Assembly: GCA_020687485.1 (NCBI GenBank)
Contig: JAJEQR010000010.1
Span: 43,660-107,659, forward strand
Origin: Hominifimenecus microfluidus
GTDB lineage: Bacteria; Bacillota; Clostridia; Lachnospirales; Lachnospiraceae
DNA length: 64,000 nt
Direction of reading: 5' to 3'
Below, one piece after another: positions 25,678 to 33,682 of the stretch. The notes under the pieces were generated by a model. That model was not told where the DNA came from. It saw only the letters and a list, made by a program, of their open reading frames with translations, and did no database searches. How positions within the stretch are numbered: position 1 is the stretch's first letter; each line of letters starts with the position of its first letter. The position numbers were made by a program, and so were the translations under genes.

Positions 25678-26082
25678 ATGACGAAGAAGGTAAAAGCAGT
25701 ATTTACTGTGGAGGCAGCAGCGGTTATGCTTCTGACGATTCTGACGATCTTTTCTCTGATGTCTCTTTCACTGTGGCTGCGTGAGCGGGTGATTCTTTCT
25801 TCCGCTCTGACGGAGAGCCTGTATTGCCGGAACCGACAGGAGGCGGAGCAATGTCTGAACCGAGCGAAAGAGAAGATTTTTGCTTCAGACAGTTCGCTTG
25901 CGCTGGATTCTTTCGATGAATACACGGTGCAGGCGAGCGGTAGCGGAAACATGGCGGCTGCCGGGCTGCCCGGAAGCTTCTCTTTCTCGGAGACAACAGA
26001 GAGGAAGATCTGCCCGGCAGTGCGCATTTTGCTCCTGTATCGGGCAGTGCAGAATATCATTTCCACGGAGAAAGGCGGTTAA
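25678..26082 (+). CDS. TadE/TadF-like pseudopilin
   Basis: A 134-residue protein with an N-terminal pseudopilin segment, KKVKAVFTVEAAAVMLLTIL. Ala before Val would give Glu at +5 after cleavage; the helix spans about residues 10-32. The remainder is exported, with two Cys in CRNRQEAEQC (about 52 and 61) and one later. SD ACGGAGGCGATCGA before ATG 25678; the longer in-frame ORF back to 25585 has no SD. It is a candidate minor pilin of the pilus. Confidence 0.8.
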   Translation: MTKKVKAVFTVEAAAVMLLTILTIFSLMSLSLWLRERVILSSALTESLYCRNRQEAEQCLNRAKEKIFASDSSLALDSFDEYTVQASGSGNMAAAGLPGSFSFSETTERKICPAVRILLLYRAVQNIISTEKGG

Positions 26083-26083
26083 A

Positions 26084-27427
26084 ATGGAAGTTCGTTATCA
26101 GAGAGAATTGAATGAGAACTATCTGGTTCTGGAAGATATCTGCCCGGGAGACGAGTATGCGGTGCGTATGCTGGCAGAAAATGAAATTCCAGGCTTCCTG
26201 AAAATGAAGCGTAAGCAGATGGATCGCACCTGGTCTTTTTATTATGAGATCAGTGGGCGGCAGTCGGTGCAGAGAATTCTGGAACGGCGCCCGGTCTCTT
26301 CCGAAGAGCTGCGCCGCCTGTTCTGTGGAATCGATGCCGCGCTGCAGACACTGGAGAAATATCTTCTGCTTCCGGACGGTGTTCGCCTGGAGCCGGAATT
26401 TATCTATGTAAAGCCGGATTTCAGCGATCCGCTGCTGTGCTACTACCCGGCGGATATGGAGAGCTTTTTCAATGGAGCCCGTCGGCTAACGCAGTATTTC
26501 CTGAACAAGATTGATCACGCTGACGCAGAGAGTGTGGAGATTGTCTATGAGATGTTCCGGATCAGTGGAGAGGACGATTTCGGATTTCGGGATCTGATGC
26601 AGGTGTTTCATAAAGAAGAGGAAGAGGCGGAAGAGGAGATTTATTTGAAAGGAGATACCGTGAGCATCCGGCAGGAAGAACATGGTGTACAGTTATCTCA
26701 AAAGAAAGAGAATGGGGAGGACAGACAATCTGAATGGAACAGGCAGAAAGATCGATGGAACAGGGAAGAAAAGCGGGAGGAAGAGCTTGAGCCGTGGAGC
26801 ATATCGAAAGAAAGAGAAGACGCTGATAAGAGTCTCCGTACGGAATATCTTACAGAGAAAACGGCGCGGCCTTTTTGCGCCATCTTTCTTCCGGCGGGAG
26901 GCTTCCTGATGCTGGGGGCACTGTATTTTACCGGCTGTCTGAACCGTTTTTCCATGGGAATACAACTTCTGATTCTTGTCGGAGGCACAGCTGCCCTGAT
27001 TGCTGTCGGAGTTTTGCTGTATTGGCAGCAGAAGAAGCCCGATCCGGTGTGGGAATCCATCCGGGAAGAGGCCTTTTCTTCCGGCGGGCCGGAGACGGAA
27101 CTTTTATGCGGGAAAAGGCCGGAGGCTTCGATGAGGGCGATTCTGATTAGCCAGAACCTTCTGCACCATGAAAACCTGGAGATTGATAGTTTTCCCTGGA
27201 TTCTGGGAAAGGTGCCGGGAGAATGCACCTGTCTGTTGGACAGTCAGGTGATCAGTAGGCTTCATGCGCGTATTGAAGCCGGGGATGGAATTCTGACGCT
27301 GTATGATCTTGGCTCTACCAATGGGACTTTTGTGAACCGGAAACGCCTGAAGGAGGGCGAAGCCTGCATCCTTCGGAACGGAGATCAGGTCGCTTTTGCG
27401 GACTTTGCCTATCTTTTGCAGATTTGA
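26084..27427 (+). CDS. DUF6382 and FHA domain protein of the Tad locus
   Basis: A 447-residue protein. The N-terminus (about 1-190) matches the DUF6382 type (RYQRELNENYLVLEDICPG, later LRLEPEFIYVKPDF-like PEFIYVKPDFSDPLLCYYP), and is found with FHA domains in clostridial Tad loci. A charged linker (about 195-265) is followed by two membrane segments (about 267-285 and 293-312). A C-terminal FHA domain (about 370-447) has LGKVPGECTCLLDSQVISRLHARI and LYDLGSTNGTFVNR. FHA domains bind phosphothreonine peptides, which suggests regulation of pilus assembly by Ser/Thr phosphorylation (inference). It starts 1 nt after the preceding stop. Confidence 0.85.
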   Translation: MEVRYQRELNENYLVLEDICPGDEYAVRMLAENEIPGFLKMKRKQMDRTWSFYYEISGRQSVQRILERRPVSSEELRRLFCGIDAALQTLEKYLLLPDGVRLEPEFIYVKPDFSDPLLCYYPADMESFFNGARRLTQYFLNKIDHADAESVEIVYEMFRISGEDDFGFRDLMQVFHKEEEEAEEEIYLKGDTVSIRQEEHGVQLSQKKENGEDRQSEWNRQKDRWNREEKREEELEPWSISKEREDADKSLRTEYLTEKTARPFCAIFLPAGGFLMLGALYFTGCLNRFSMGIQLLILVGGTAALIAVGVLLYWQQKKPDPVWESIREEAFSSGGPETELLCGKRPEASMRAILISQNLLHHENLEIDSFPWILGKVPGECTCLLDSQVISRLHARIEAGDGILTLYDLGSTNGTFVNRKRLKEGEACILRNGDQVAFADFAYLLQI

Positions 27428-27429
27428 TC

Positions 27430-27458
27430 TTGCCAAAGCGGCGTTTTCGAGGTAAGAT
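27430..27458 (+). promoter_or_regulatory. Promoter of the fsa-like gene
   Basis: TTGCCA (27430-27435), a 17-nt spacer and TAAGAT (27453-27458), directly after the FHA gene stop. The spacer (AAGCGGCGTTTTCG) is nearly the same as in the promoter at 55257-55285. Confidence 0.6.
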
Positions 27459-27531
27459 ATCCGCGAGAGCAGTGTGAGCAGGCACTGCTTAAGAGGAATG
27501 GAAGAATTGAATCATTCAAGGAGGACCAATA

Positions 27532-28185
27532 ATGAAGTTATTTATTGATACCGCGAATATCGAGGAGATTAAGAAGGCAAATGACATGGGCGTAATCTGC
27601 GGCGTTACCACGAACCCTTCTCTGATCGCAAAGGAAGGCCGTGATTTTAAGCAGGTAATCGCAGAGATTGCATCCATTGTTGACGGACCGATCAGCGGTG
27701 AAGTAAAGGCCACCACAGTAGATGCCGAGGGCATGATCGCCGAGGGCAGAGAGATCGCAAAGATCCATCCCAACATGGTAGTAAAGATCCCGATGACCAT
27801 CGAAGGTCTGAAGGCTGTTAAAGTACTGACGGCGGAAGGCATCAAGACGAATGTAACACTGGTCTTCAGTGCGAACCAGGCGCTGTTGGCAGCCCGTGCC
27901 GGAGCTACTTATGTATCTCCTTTCCTGGGCCGTCTGGATGATATCTCCACTCCCGGTATCGATCTGATTGAGACGATCTCCGAGATGTTCTCTGTACAGG
28001 GCATCGAGACCGAGATCATCGCAGCCAGCGTTCGTAACCCGATTCATGTAACTGACTGCGCACTGGCAGGAGCGGACATCGCAACGATTCCCTACAAGGT
28101 AATCGAGCAGATGACCAAGCATCCGCTGACCGATCAGGGTATCGCGAAGTTCCAGGCAGACTACAAGGCTGTATTCGGAGAGTAA
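27532..28185 (+). CDS. fsa: Fructose-6-phosphate aldolase / transaldolase-like protein
   Basis: A 217-residue class I aldolase of the small transaldolase (FSA/TalC) family, acting on sugar phosphates of the pentose phosphate pathway in the cytosol. Conserved parts are [31 protein letters not shown] (about 26), the Schiff-base lysine in [15 protein letters not shown] (about 85), [32 protein letters not shown] (about 108-140) and AASVRNP. The length equals that of bacterial FSA/TalC proteins. Whether it is a transaldolase or an FSA aldolase cannot be told from motifs. SD AAGGAGGACCAATA before the ATG. Confidence 0.93.
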   Translation: MKLFIDTANIEEIKKANDMGVICGVTTNPSLIAKEGRDFKQVIAEIASIVDGPISGEVKATTVDAEGMIAEGREIAKIHPNMVVKIPMTIEGLKAVKVLTAEGIKTNVTLVFSANQALLAARAGATYVSPFLGRLDDISTPGIDLIETISEMFSVQGIETEIIAASVRNPIHVTDCALAGADIATIPYKVIEQMTKHPLTDQGIAKFQADYKAVFGE

Positions 28186-28254
28186 GCGGAAGCGGCAAAA
28201 AGCCGGGACATTATAATTACCAAGTATTTTCGTTGATTTTTCGATAAAAGTGAG

Positions 28255-28300
28255 AAAAGAGGGGCATCTGTTCCGTATGGGACAGTTTGCTCCTCTTTTC
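28255..28300 (+). terminator. Terminator after the fsa-like gene
   Basis: AAAAGAGGGGCA (28255-28266) pairs with TGCTCCTCTTTT (28288-28299), with an extra inner TGTTCC/GGGACA pairing. It works for either strand between convergent genes. Confidence 0.8.
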
Positions 28301-28315
28301 CTGTTAGTGACTTAA

Positions 28316-29194
28316 TCAGTGATTTTTTACGTTTTTGCATACTTCGCGGATGTATTCCGCATCGGTACCGCAGCAGCCGCCGACGATGCGCGCACCGGCG
28401 TCCACCAGCATCTTCATGCTTCGTCCGAAATCTACAGCGTTCATGCTGTATACAGCTTCGCCAGTCTCCGTGATTGTAGGCATACCGGCGTTCGGCTTTG
28501 CGATAACGGGAACCGTAGCAACCTCAGCCATGCTGCGGATCACGGCTTCCAGCTGATCCGGGCCTACAGAGCAGTTCAGTCCAACTGCGGATGCGCCCAT
28601 TTCCTGCAGCGTAACGACAGCCTCTATCGCATCGCCGCCATAGAGTGCCGTGCCGTCCGCCTGAAGTGTGAGTGTACACATGATCGGAAGATCGCAGAGC
28701 GAAGTTGCGGCATCCACGAAGGCCATGGTTTCCTCTACGCTGAGCATGGTCTCCGCGCCCAACAGGTCAACGCCTGCATCCAGAAGGCAGGTGACATGCT
28801 CCTTATAGACATCCAACAGCTTCTCATAGGTCATGGGGCCGCGAGGAGCCATCATCTGGCCGGTAGTCGTGAGATCGCCGGCGATCAGAGCGCGTCCGCC
28901 GACGGCTTCCTTTGAGAGAGCAACCAGCTCACGGTTCATATCCGCCATGCGATCGGCAAGACCAAAATTTCCAAGGCCGATGCGGTTGCAGGAGAACGTA
29001 GGGGCATATACGATCTGGCTGCCGGCTTCCACATAGGATCGCTGCAGGTCGATCAGAGGCTGCGGGTTCTCCAGAATCCAGTCCTCAGAGCAGAAGCCGC
29101 GGGGCATCCCCGCTTTGATCATATTGGAACCGGTAGCGCCGTCCAGAACAAGGATGTCCTGTGCAACTAATTCAGCAAATTCTTGTCTTGTCAT
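28316..29194 (-). CDS. Homocysteine S-methyltransferase family protein
   Basis: A 292-residue protein like the N-terminal homocysteine-binding barrel of MetH. Conserved parts are VLDGATGSNMIKAGMP (about 16), the PTFSCNR segment (about 64), GAETMLSVEETMAFV (about 140), GLNCSVGPDQL (zinc Cys, about 204) and VGGCCGTDAEYIREV (zinc Cys pair, about 272). All three zinc Cys are present. It lacks the folate, cobalamin and reactivation modules of full MetH, so it either acts on methylated donors such as S-methylmethionine or works with separate subunits (inference). SD AAGGAG is about 9 nt before ATG. Confidence 0.88.
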   Translation of the reverse strand: MTRQEFAELVAQDILVLDGATGSNMIKAGMPRGFCSEDWILENPQPLIDLQRSYVEAGSQIVYAPTFSCNRIGLGNFGLADRMADMNRELVALSKEAVGGRALIAGDLTTTGQMMAPRGPMTYEKLLDVYKEHVTCLLDAGVDLLGAETMLSVEETMAFVDAATSLCDLPIMCTLTLQADGTALYGGDAIEAVVTLQEMGASAVGLNCSVGPDQLEAVIRSMAEVATVPVIAKPNAGMPTITETGEAVYSMNAVDFGRSMKMLVDAGARIVGGCCGTDAEYIREVCKNVKNH

Positions 29195-29242
29195 GTAAAA
29201 ACTCCTTTATAAAGCAATGATGTCGAATTCTTCTTACCGATG

Positions 29243-29323
29243 CAACTATCCAGAGCTCCAGCTCAATTCCGCTTACGCTACACCTCGCTGTGGTTTCTCG
29301 TCATATGGATCTGAATAGTTATA
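29243..29323 (-). repeat. Shortened copy of the interspersed inverted-repeat family (copy E)
   Basis: Read on the minus strand: ATAACTATTCAGATCCATATG, then GAGAAACCACAGCGAG, GTGTAGCGTAAGCGG and GAGCTGGAGCTCTGGATAGTT. It matches the right two thirds of the full copy at 51668-51809; the first inner arm is missing. It sits between the LysR gene stop and the homocysteine methyltransferase gene, in the leader of the latter. Confidence 0.8.
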
Positions 29324-29333
29324 GAATATCCTA

Positions 29334-30221
29334 TCACATTTCCGGTGGCTTCACAAGATTTTTGCGGACATAATTCAGAAATTGCAGCGCGGATGGAGTA
29401 AGAGGCTGATCTCTGTCATAGGACAGGCAGATCTGCCTGGTGCGGGAGGGAAAAGCGATTCGGATCGCTTCCGCCCGGTACATGGTACACAGCGGAGAAA
29501 AGGGCAGGATACTGAGCGCCAGTCCGGAGCTGACATAGAGCGCGGCGGCATTGCATTCCTCCGCTTCGAATACGACATTCAGGCGGATGCCTGCGGTTTC
29601 ACACATCTCGTCAATGATTCGCCGGATTGCGGTGTGCGGCTGCGTGACGGCAACCGGATCCATGCCGATCTCTGTGAGCGATACTGAAGAACGGCCGGAC
29701 AGACGGTGATTGGGCGGAACGAAGAGCATCATATCCTGGCTGGTAACCGGGAGCTGCTCCAGGGAAGGGGTATCCGGTTCATAGATCGTGAAGGCAAAAT
29801 TCATGGAATGATTCAGCAGTCGCGGAAGAATATCCGGATGAAGGTATCGATACAGCTGCAGTGGAACCAGGGGAAATGTGTCATGGAAGCTGCGCAGCAG
29901 TTCCGGAAGAAAATCGTATCCCAATTCATCGATATATGCGATGGAGAGCGGTTCGGGAAGCGTCTTCATCTGACGAAGCACTTCCTGGCCTTCCGCTAGT
30001 GTGCGGAGCGCCTTGTCCGCGTAGCAGGCGAACTGCATTCCGAAGGCGGAGAGGCGTACGCGGCGGCCCTGTTTCTCGAAAAGCGGCGCACCCAGTTCCT
30101 TCTCCAGTTCCTTCATAGCATAGCTGAGGTTGGGCTGAGTGGTGTGAAGCTCCCGGGCTGCTTCTGAATAGTGAAGTGTCCGGCTCATCACGCGAAAGTA
30201 TTCCAGCTGAAGCAGTGTCAT
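29334..30221 (-). CDS. LysR family transcriptional regulator
   Basis: A 295-residue regulator. The N-terminal winged HTH is LLQLEYFRVMSRTLHYSEAARELHTTQPNLSYAMKELEKELG (about 3-45, split over two helices), with FEKQGRRVRLSAFG completing it. A substrate-binding domain covers about 90-295 (YIDELGYDFLPELLRSFHDTFP). The ATG 30221 begins the family's usual MTLLQLEYF; AAAGGAG lies 13 nt upstream. It is divergent from the AEC transporter at 30475, the classic arrangement for a LysR target. Confidence 0.9.
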   Translation of the reverse strand: MTLLQLEYFRVMSRTLHYSEAARELHTTQPNLSYAMKELEKELGAPLFEKQGRRVRLSAFGMQFACYADKALRTLAEGQEVLRQMKTLPEPLSIAYIDELGYDFLPELLRSFHDTFPLVPLQLYRYLHPDILPRLLNHSMNFAFTIYEPDTPSLEQLPVTSQDMMLFVPPNHRLSGRSSVSLTEIGMDPVAVTQPHTAIRRIIDEMCETAGIRLNVVFEAEECNAAALYVSSGLALSILPFSPLCTMYRAEAIRIAFPSRTRQICLSYDRDQPLTPSALQFLNYVRKNLVKPPEM

Positions 30222-30367
30222 GGCGGAGACAGACTCCTTTCTGTGTAATGCATGGATGGGGCATGTGTGCAGCTGTTGGGCGAAGTCTGCAGATGCACAT
30301 ATCATTAAAGATATTTTACAGGAATACCCGGAAAAAGCAAGAAAAACAGGGAAAGTGGGTGGGAATT

Positions 30368-30383
30368 ATAAGGAAATCCTTAT
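30368..30383. promoter_or_regulatory. Palindrome in the LysR-AEC divergent region
   Basis: ATAAGGA-AA-TCCTTAT, a perfect 7-bp inverted repeat about 90 nt before the AEC gene. It is a candidate regulator binding site; it does not fit the strict T-N11-A rule. Confidence 0.4.
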
Positions 30384-30474
30384 GAATTCTATAAGAAAAG
30401 ACAAAATGGACGAGACAGCGGAGGCACGATAAAATAGAGAATATCGATAGTATATGTCTGAAGGAGGAAAGGCT

Positions 30475-31425
30475 ATGGATGCCTTGATGCGGAACGTAAT
30501 GCCATTGATCCTGTTGATGGCTTTTGGCGCCTGGTTGCGCAGAAGACGGTATTTCAGCGAAGAAACCGTGAAGCAGAACATGAAGCTGATCGGAAATGTT
30601 CTGGCACCCTGTATCTTGTTCGAGACGCTGCGAAAATTAGAAGTTCGAACGGAGTATATGATTCTGACGGTATCATTCTTCTGCCTTCTTGTCCTTTTTC
30701 TGGCGATCAGTTTGCTGATTTATCATTTCTTTCCTGTAAAGAGAAAATTTTTCCCGTTCTTCGGAACGGCATTCGCCTTCGGCCTGATGGGAATTCCCCT
30801 CTTTTCTTCTGTATACGGAGCAGAACATATGGGAGAGCTGACAGCGATGGGCGTTGCGCATGAGGTTTTCTTTGCCACGGTATATCTTCCGATTGCGAAC
30901 CTGATGTTCCGCGGAGAGAAAACGGGAGGAAGAGCAGCTATGAAGAACCTGTTCACACCGATTCTGATGATGGTATTTACGGCGCTTACGTTAAATATCA
31001 GCGGACTGGGCAATCGGATCGAGGCCACGCTCTGGGGTGCCTGCCTTTTTCGCTGCACAGCACTTCTCGGCTCCGTCAGTACCGTGATGGCTATGGTAAT
31101 GATCGGCTACCAGATTCACTTTGAGAATCGCGGGCTGATCCGGGAGAGCGCCCTCTATGTAATATACCGGTACGCGCTTGTCTTCGGTGTGGGTTATCCG
31201 GTGAAATGGCTGCTTCTTGATCGGATTCCCGGATTGTCTCCCTGGTTCGGTGCGGCGTATTTTATCATGCTCTCGCAGTTCGGTTCCACGCTTCTTGTCG
31301 CAATGGTAGGGCAGTATGAGACACAGGAGGACCTGGAGGTGGCAGGCAATTCCTTCGCCCTGAACGTAATCGCAGGGATTGTGTTCTATCTGATTTATCT
31401 GCTGGTTACAGGAACTTCTTTCTGA
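30475..31425 (+). CDS. AEC (auxin efflux carrier) family transporter
   Basis: A 316-residue membrane protein with about ten hydrophobic segments. Family-like pieces are VMPLILLMAFGAWLRRRRYFSEETVKQNMKLI (split here: N-terminal segment and polar link) and LAPCILFETLRKLEV, with FGLMGIPLFSSVYG near residue 105. AEC proteins carry malate, other organic acids or related anions, driven by ion gradients. ATG 30475 has GAAGGAGGAAAGGCT upstream; an in-frame ATG seven codons earlier overlaps this SD. Divergent from a LysR regulator, its likely controller. Confidence 0.85.
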   Translation: MDALMRNVMPLILLMAFGAWLRRRRYFSEETVKQNMKLIGNVLAPCILFETLRKLEVRTEYMILTVSFFCLLVLFLAISLLIYHFFPVKRKFFPFFGTAFAFGLMGIPLFSSVYGAEHMGELTAMGVAHEVFFATVYLPIANLMFRGEKTGGRAAMKNLFTPILMMVFTALTLNISGLGNRIEATLWGACLFRCTALLGSVSTVMAMVMIGYQIHFENRGLIRESALYVIYRYALVFGVGYPVKWLLLDRIPGLSPWFGAAYFIMLSQFGSTLLVAMVGQYETQEDLEVAGNSFALNVIAGIVFYLIYLLVTGTSF

Positions 31426-31463
31426 AAAAATGTTACAAAATTCACAAAATATCTGCGAAGTGA

Positions 31464-31492
31464 TTGCAGGAAAACCCGGACTGTGTTATACT
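31464..31492 (+). promoter_or_regulatory. Promoter of the SDR gene
   Basis: TTGCAG (31464-31469), a 17-nt spacer and TATACT (31487-31492), about 60 nt before the SDR start. Confidence 0.6.
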
Positions 31493-31553
31493 GTTCATGA
31501 GGTGCGCTACAAGAGCATCCGAATTATTATATCAGACAGAAAGGTGTAATAAC

Positions 31554-32351
31554 ATGGGATTTTTAAAAGGGAAAACCGCCATTATCACCGGCGGCGGGAG
31601 AGAAGTACTGCAGGATGGAAGCTGCGGATCGATCGGCTACGGAATTGCGACTGCCTTTGCAAAGGAAGGTGCGAATCTGGTGCTGACCGGAAGAAATGTG
31701 AAGAAACTGGAAGGCGCGAAGGAACTGGAGGAAAAGTACGGAATCAAGGTTCTTGCTGTTCCGGCGGATATTCACGCAGGCGCGGATAACGAAGCGATTG
31801 CAGCGGACGTAGTGAAGCAGGCGATGGATGCGTTTGGACGCATCGACGTCCTGATTAATAATGCGCAGGCATCGGCATCCGGCGTGAAGCTGACGGATCA
31901 TACGACAGAGCAGTTTGATCTGGCAGTTTATTCCGGACTGTATGCGACCTTTTACTATATGAAGGCATGCTATCCCTACCTGAAGGAGACACAGGGATCT
32001 GTGATCAACTTTGCATCGGGAGCCGGACTGTTCGGCAACTTTGGTCAGTGTGCCTATGCGGCAGCGAAGGAAGGCGTCCGCGGACTGAGCCGTGTGGCGG
32101 CAACTGAGTGGGGGCCGGATGGCATCAACGTCAATATCGTGTGCCCGCTGGCATGGACCTCTCAGCTGGAGAAGTTCCAGAATGCGTATCCGGATGCGTT
32201 CAAGGCAAATGTAAAGATGCCTCCGATGGGACACTTCGGCGACGTGGAGAAGGAGATTGGCCGTGTATGCGTACAGCTGGCATCTCCGGATTTCAAGTAT
32301 ATGACCGGTGAGACGATCACGCTGGAGGGCGGACTGGGACAGCGTCCGTAA
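31554..32351 (+). CDS. Short-chain dehydrogenase/reductase
   Basis: A 265-residue NAD(P)-dependent oxidoreductase. The Rossmann motif is AIITGGGREVLQDGSCGSIGYG (about 9-30 when read as TGGG followed by a loop to GSIGYG). About seven residues are inserted between TGGG and the final glycines, compared with the usual TGxxxGxG. NNAQAS (about 97) matches NNAG, and the catalytic pair is Ser in INFASGAG and YAAAK (about 164-168). The end TGETITLEGGLGQRP is typical. Substrate unknown. ATG 31554 with AGAAAGGTG upstream; a longer frame to 31464 would begin inside the promoter. Confidence 0.88.
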   Translation: MGFLKGKTAIITGGGREVLQDGSCGSIGYGIATAFAKEGANLVLTGRNVKKLEGAKELEEKYGIKVLAVPADIHAGADNEAIAADVVKQAMDAFGRIDVLINNAQASASGVKLTDHTTEQFDLAVYSGLYATFYYMKACYPYLKETQGSVINFASGAGLFGNFGQCAYAAAKEGVRGLSRVAATEWGPDGINVNIVCPLAWTSQLEKFQNAYPDAFKANVKMPPMGHFGDVEKEIGRVCVQLASPDFKYMTGETITLEGGLGQRP

Positions 32352-32378
32352 GCATATATTCTACGTGGGAAGATATCG

Positions 32379-32412
32379 GCCGTCGGGAGAGTTTTCTTCC
32401 GGCGGCTTTTTC
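32379..32412 (+). terminator. Terminator after the SDR gene
   Basis: GCCGTCGGGA and TTCCGGCGGC form the stem around GAGTTTTC, followed by TTTTTC. Confidence 0.7.
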
Positions 32413-32456
32413 TATAAAAAAGAAACGTAAAAAATGAAAAAAAGTAAAAAAAGTGC

Positions 32457-32485
32457 TTGCAATTTGGAAAAAGGTGTGGTAGCAT
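32457..32485 (+). promoter_or_regulatory. Promoter of tRNA-Glu
   Basis: TTGCAA (32457-32462), a 17-nt spacer and TAGCAT (32480-32485). Confidence 0.55.
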
Positions 32486-32516
32486 ATCAATGATGAGTCA
32501 ATGCGCCACAGCGTAC

Positions 32517-32588
32517 GGCCCCATGGTCAAGCGGTCAAGACATCGCCCTTTCACGGCGGTAACTCGGGTTCGATTCCCGATGGGGTCA
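32517..32588 (+). tRNA. tRNA-Glu (anticodon TTC)
   Basis: A full cloverleaf: acceptor GGCCCCA/TGGGGTC, D-arm around GTCAAGCGGTCAAGAC, anticodon arm CGCC-CTTTCAC-GGCG with TTC, and T-arm TCGGG-TTCGATT-CCCGA. The discriminator base is A and CCA is not encoded. Confidence 0.95.
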
Positions 32589-32591
32589 TCT

Positions 32592-32634
32592 CAAATTTAT
32601 CGGGAAAAGGTATTGACAAATCCCGATAAATTTG
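32592..32634 (+). promoter_or_regulatory. 14-bp inverted repeat embedding the tRNA-Cys promoter -35 box
   Basis: CAAATTTATCGGGA (32592-32605) and TCCCGATAAATTTG (32621-32634) are perfect arms. The loop holds TTGACA (32613-32618); TAACAT (32636-32641) follows after 17 nt. The hairpin might end the tRNA-Glu transcript, while the DNA carries the tRNA-Cys promoter. Confidence 0.65.
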
Positions 32635-32651
32635 TTAACATATATAGGCAT

Positions 32652-32722
32652 GGCGACATAGCCAAGTGGTAAGGCGTGGGTCTGCAACACCCTGATCACC
32701 AGTTCAAATCTGGTTGTCGCCT
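32652..32722 (+). tRNA. tRNA-Cys (anticodon GCA)
   Basis: Acceptor GGCGACA/TGTCGCC, D-arm GCCAAGTGGTAAGGC, anticodon loop CTGCAAC with GCA inside stem GGGT/ACCC, T-arm ACCAG-TTCAAAT-CTGGT, discriminator T. CCA is not encoded. Confidence 0.95.
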
Positions 32723-32724
32723 CT

Positions 32725-32757
32725 AAAAAGCTCTTCGGAAATCCGAAGAGCTTTTTA
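32725..32757 (+). terminator. Terminator of tRNA-Cys and of convergent cwlD
   Basis: AAAAAGCTCTTCGGA (32725-32739) pairs with TCCGAAGAGCTTTTT (32742-32756). Symmetric, so it is active in both directions. Confidence 0.9.
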
Positions 32758-32802
32758 TGTACAGCAAAGAAATTTTATGAAAACAAGAAGTCCTGCGTTC
32801 CT

Positions 32803-33513
32803 TTATCTGTTGCTTCCACTGTTTGTTTGGTCTATGTAAGAGAGAATCCCTTCGCACAGTGCGCGGGCAACCGCATCCTGGTATTCTTCCGTTATTAATT
32901 TCTCCGCCTCCTCCGGGTTGCTTAAGAAACCACATTCCGCGATGACGACTGGACATTCCGTATTCAGCAGCAGGTAATAATTGTCATTTCCTTTCGCTTT
33001 TCTTGTGTTTTTCTCCGTGACTGCGTCAAAGGCAGCCTGCAGTGTCTCAGCCAGAAATTTTCCTTCCGGAGAATTCTTATAATAGAAGACCTGAGGGCCG
33101 GAGACGCTGGGATCGTGATAGCTGTTTTGATGGATGCTGACAGCGAAGAGCGCGTGAGCCTCGTTGATGATCCGGCAGCGTTCGCTCAGGTCGGCTGCTT
33201 TCTGGCTGGCAGCGCCCGGAGGACTTAGATCTTCATCGGTCTCCCGCGTCATAATCACCGTAATCCCGTTTTCTGTCAGACGCTGTTCCAGCTTTTTGGC
33301 GATGGCAAGATTGATTTCTTTTTCCCTGGACTGATTGATTCCAACTTTTCCCGGATCGTCGCCGCCGTGTCCGCTGTCGATGACGACGACCGGCGGCGCA
33401 CTTTCCGGCAGGGCGGAGGTCTCAGAAACCCGGAGTACTCCGCGATCCGCCAGAAGGGCGAACAGGAGCAGCATAAAAATTCCAAGGAAAAGATCCGCAT
33501 GTTTTTTTCTCAT
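32803..33513 (-). CDS. cwlD: N-acetylmuramoyl-L-alanine amidase, CwlD-like
   Basis: A 236-residue Amidase_3 protein with an N-terminal signal/anchor (about 8-25). Zinc ligands and catalytic residues are visible: VVVIDSGHGGDDPGKVG (His about 49), REKEINLAIAKKLE (Glu about 64), FAVSIHQNSYHDPS (His about 125) and VVIAECGFLSNPEEAEKL (catalytic Glu about 191). The compact, single-domain plan with this signature is that of CwlD, which makes muramic-delta-lactam in spore cortex. The organism would then form spores (inference). It is divergent from the Sua5 gene; 33514-33679 between them carries only the promoter noted there. Confidence 0.87.
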   Translation of the reverse strand: MRKKHADLFLGIFMLLLFALLADRGVLRVSETSALPESAPPVVVIDSGHGGDDPGKVGINQSREKEINLAIAKKLEQRLTENGITVIMTRETDEDLSPPGAASQKAADLSERCRIINEAHALFAVSIHQNSYHDPSVSGPQVFYYKNSPEGKFLAETLQAAFDAVTEKNTRKAKGNDNYYLLLNTECPVVIAECGFLSNPEEAEKLITEEYQDAVARALCEGILSYIDQTNSGSNR

Positions 33514-33643
33514 TCCGGACTCCGGAACATGTTCTCTGTGCAGTTTATGCAGGGGAACACGCGCGTATCACACAGGTTTCTTACGAAAAATACACGAAAT
33601 TCGCACAAATTACGCCCTTTTTTGGGCTTTCCGGTGTTTTTGG

Positions 33644-33682
33644 TTGAATATGAAAAGCGAGAATGCTATAATACATTTTATG
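33644..33682 (+). promoter_or_regulatory. Promoter placing transcription start at the ATG of the Sua5 gene
   Basis: TTGAAT (33644-33649), a 17-nt spacer and a perfect TATAAT (33667-33672). The predicted start of transcription (about 33679) coincides with ATG 33680, and no SD is visible. The message is probably leaderless. Confidence 0.6.
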
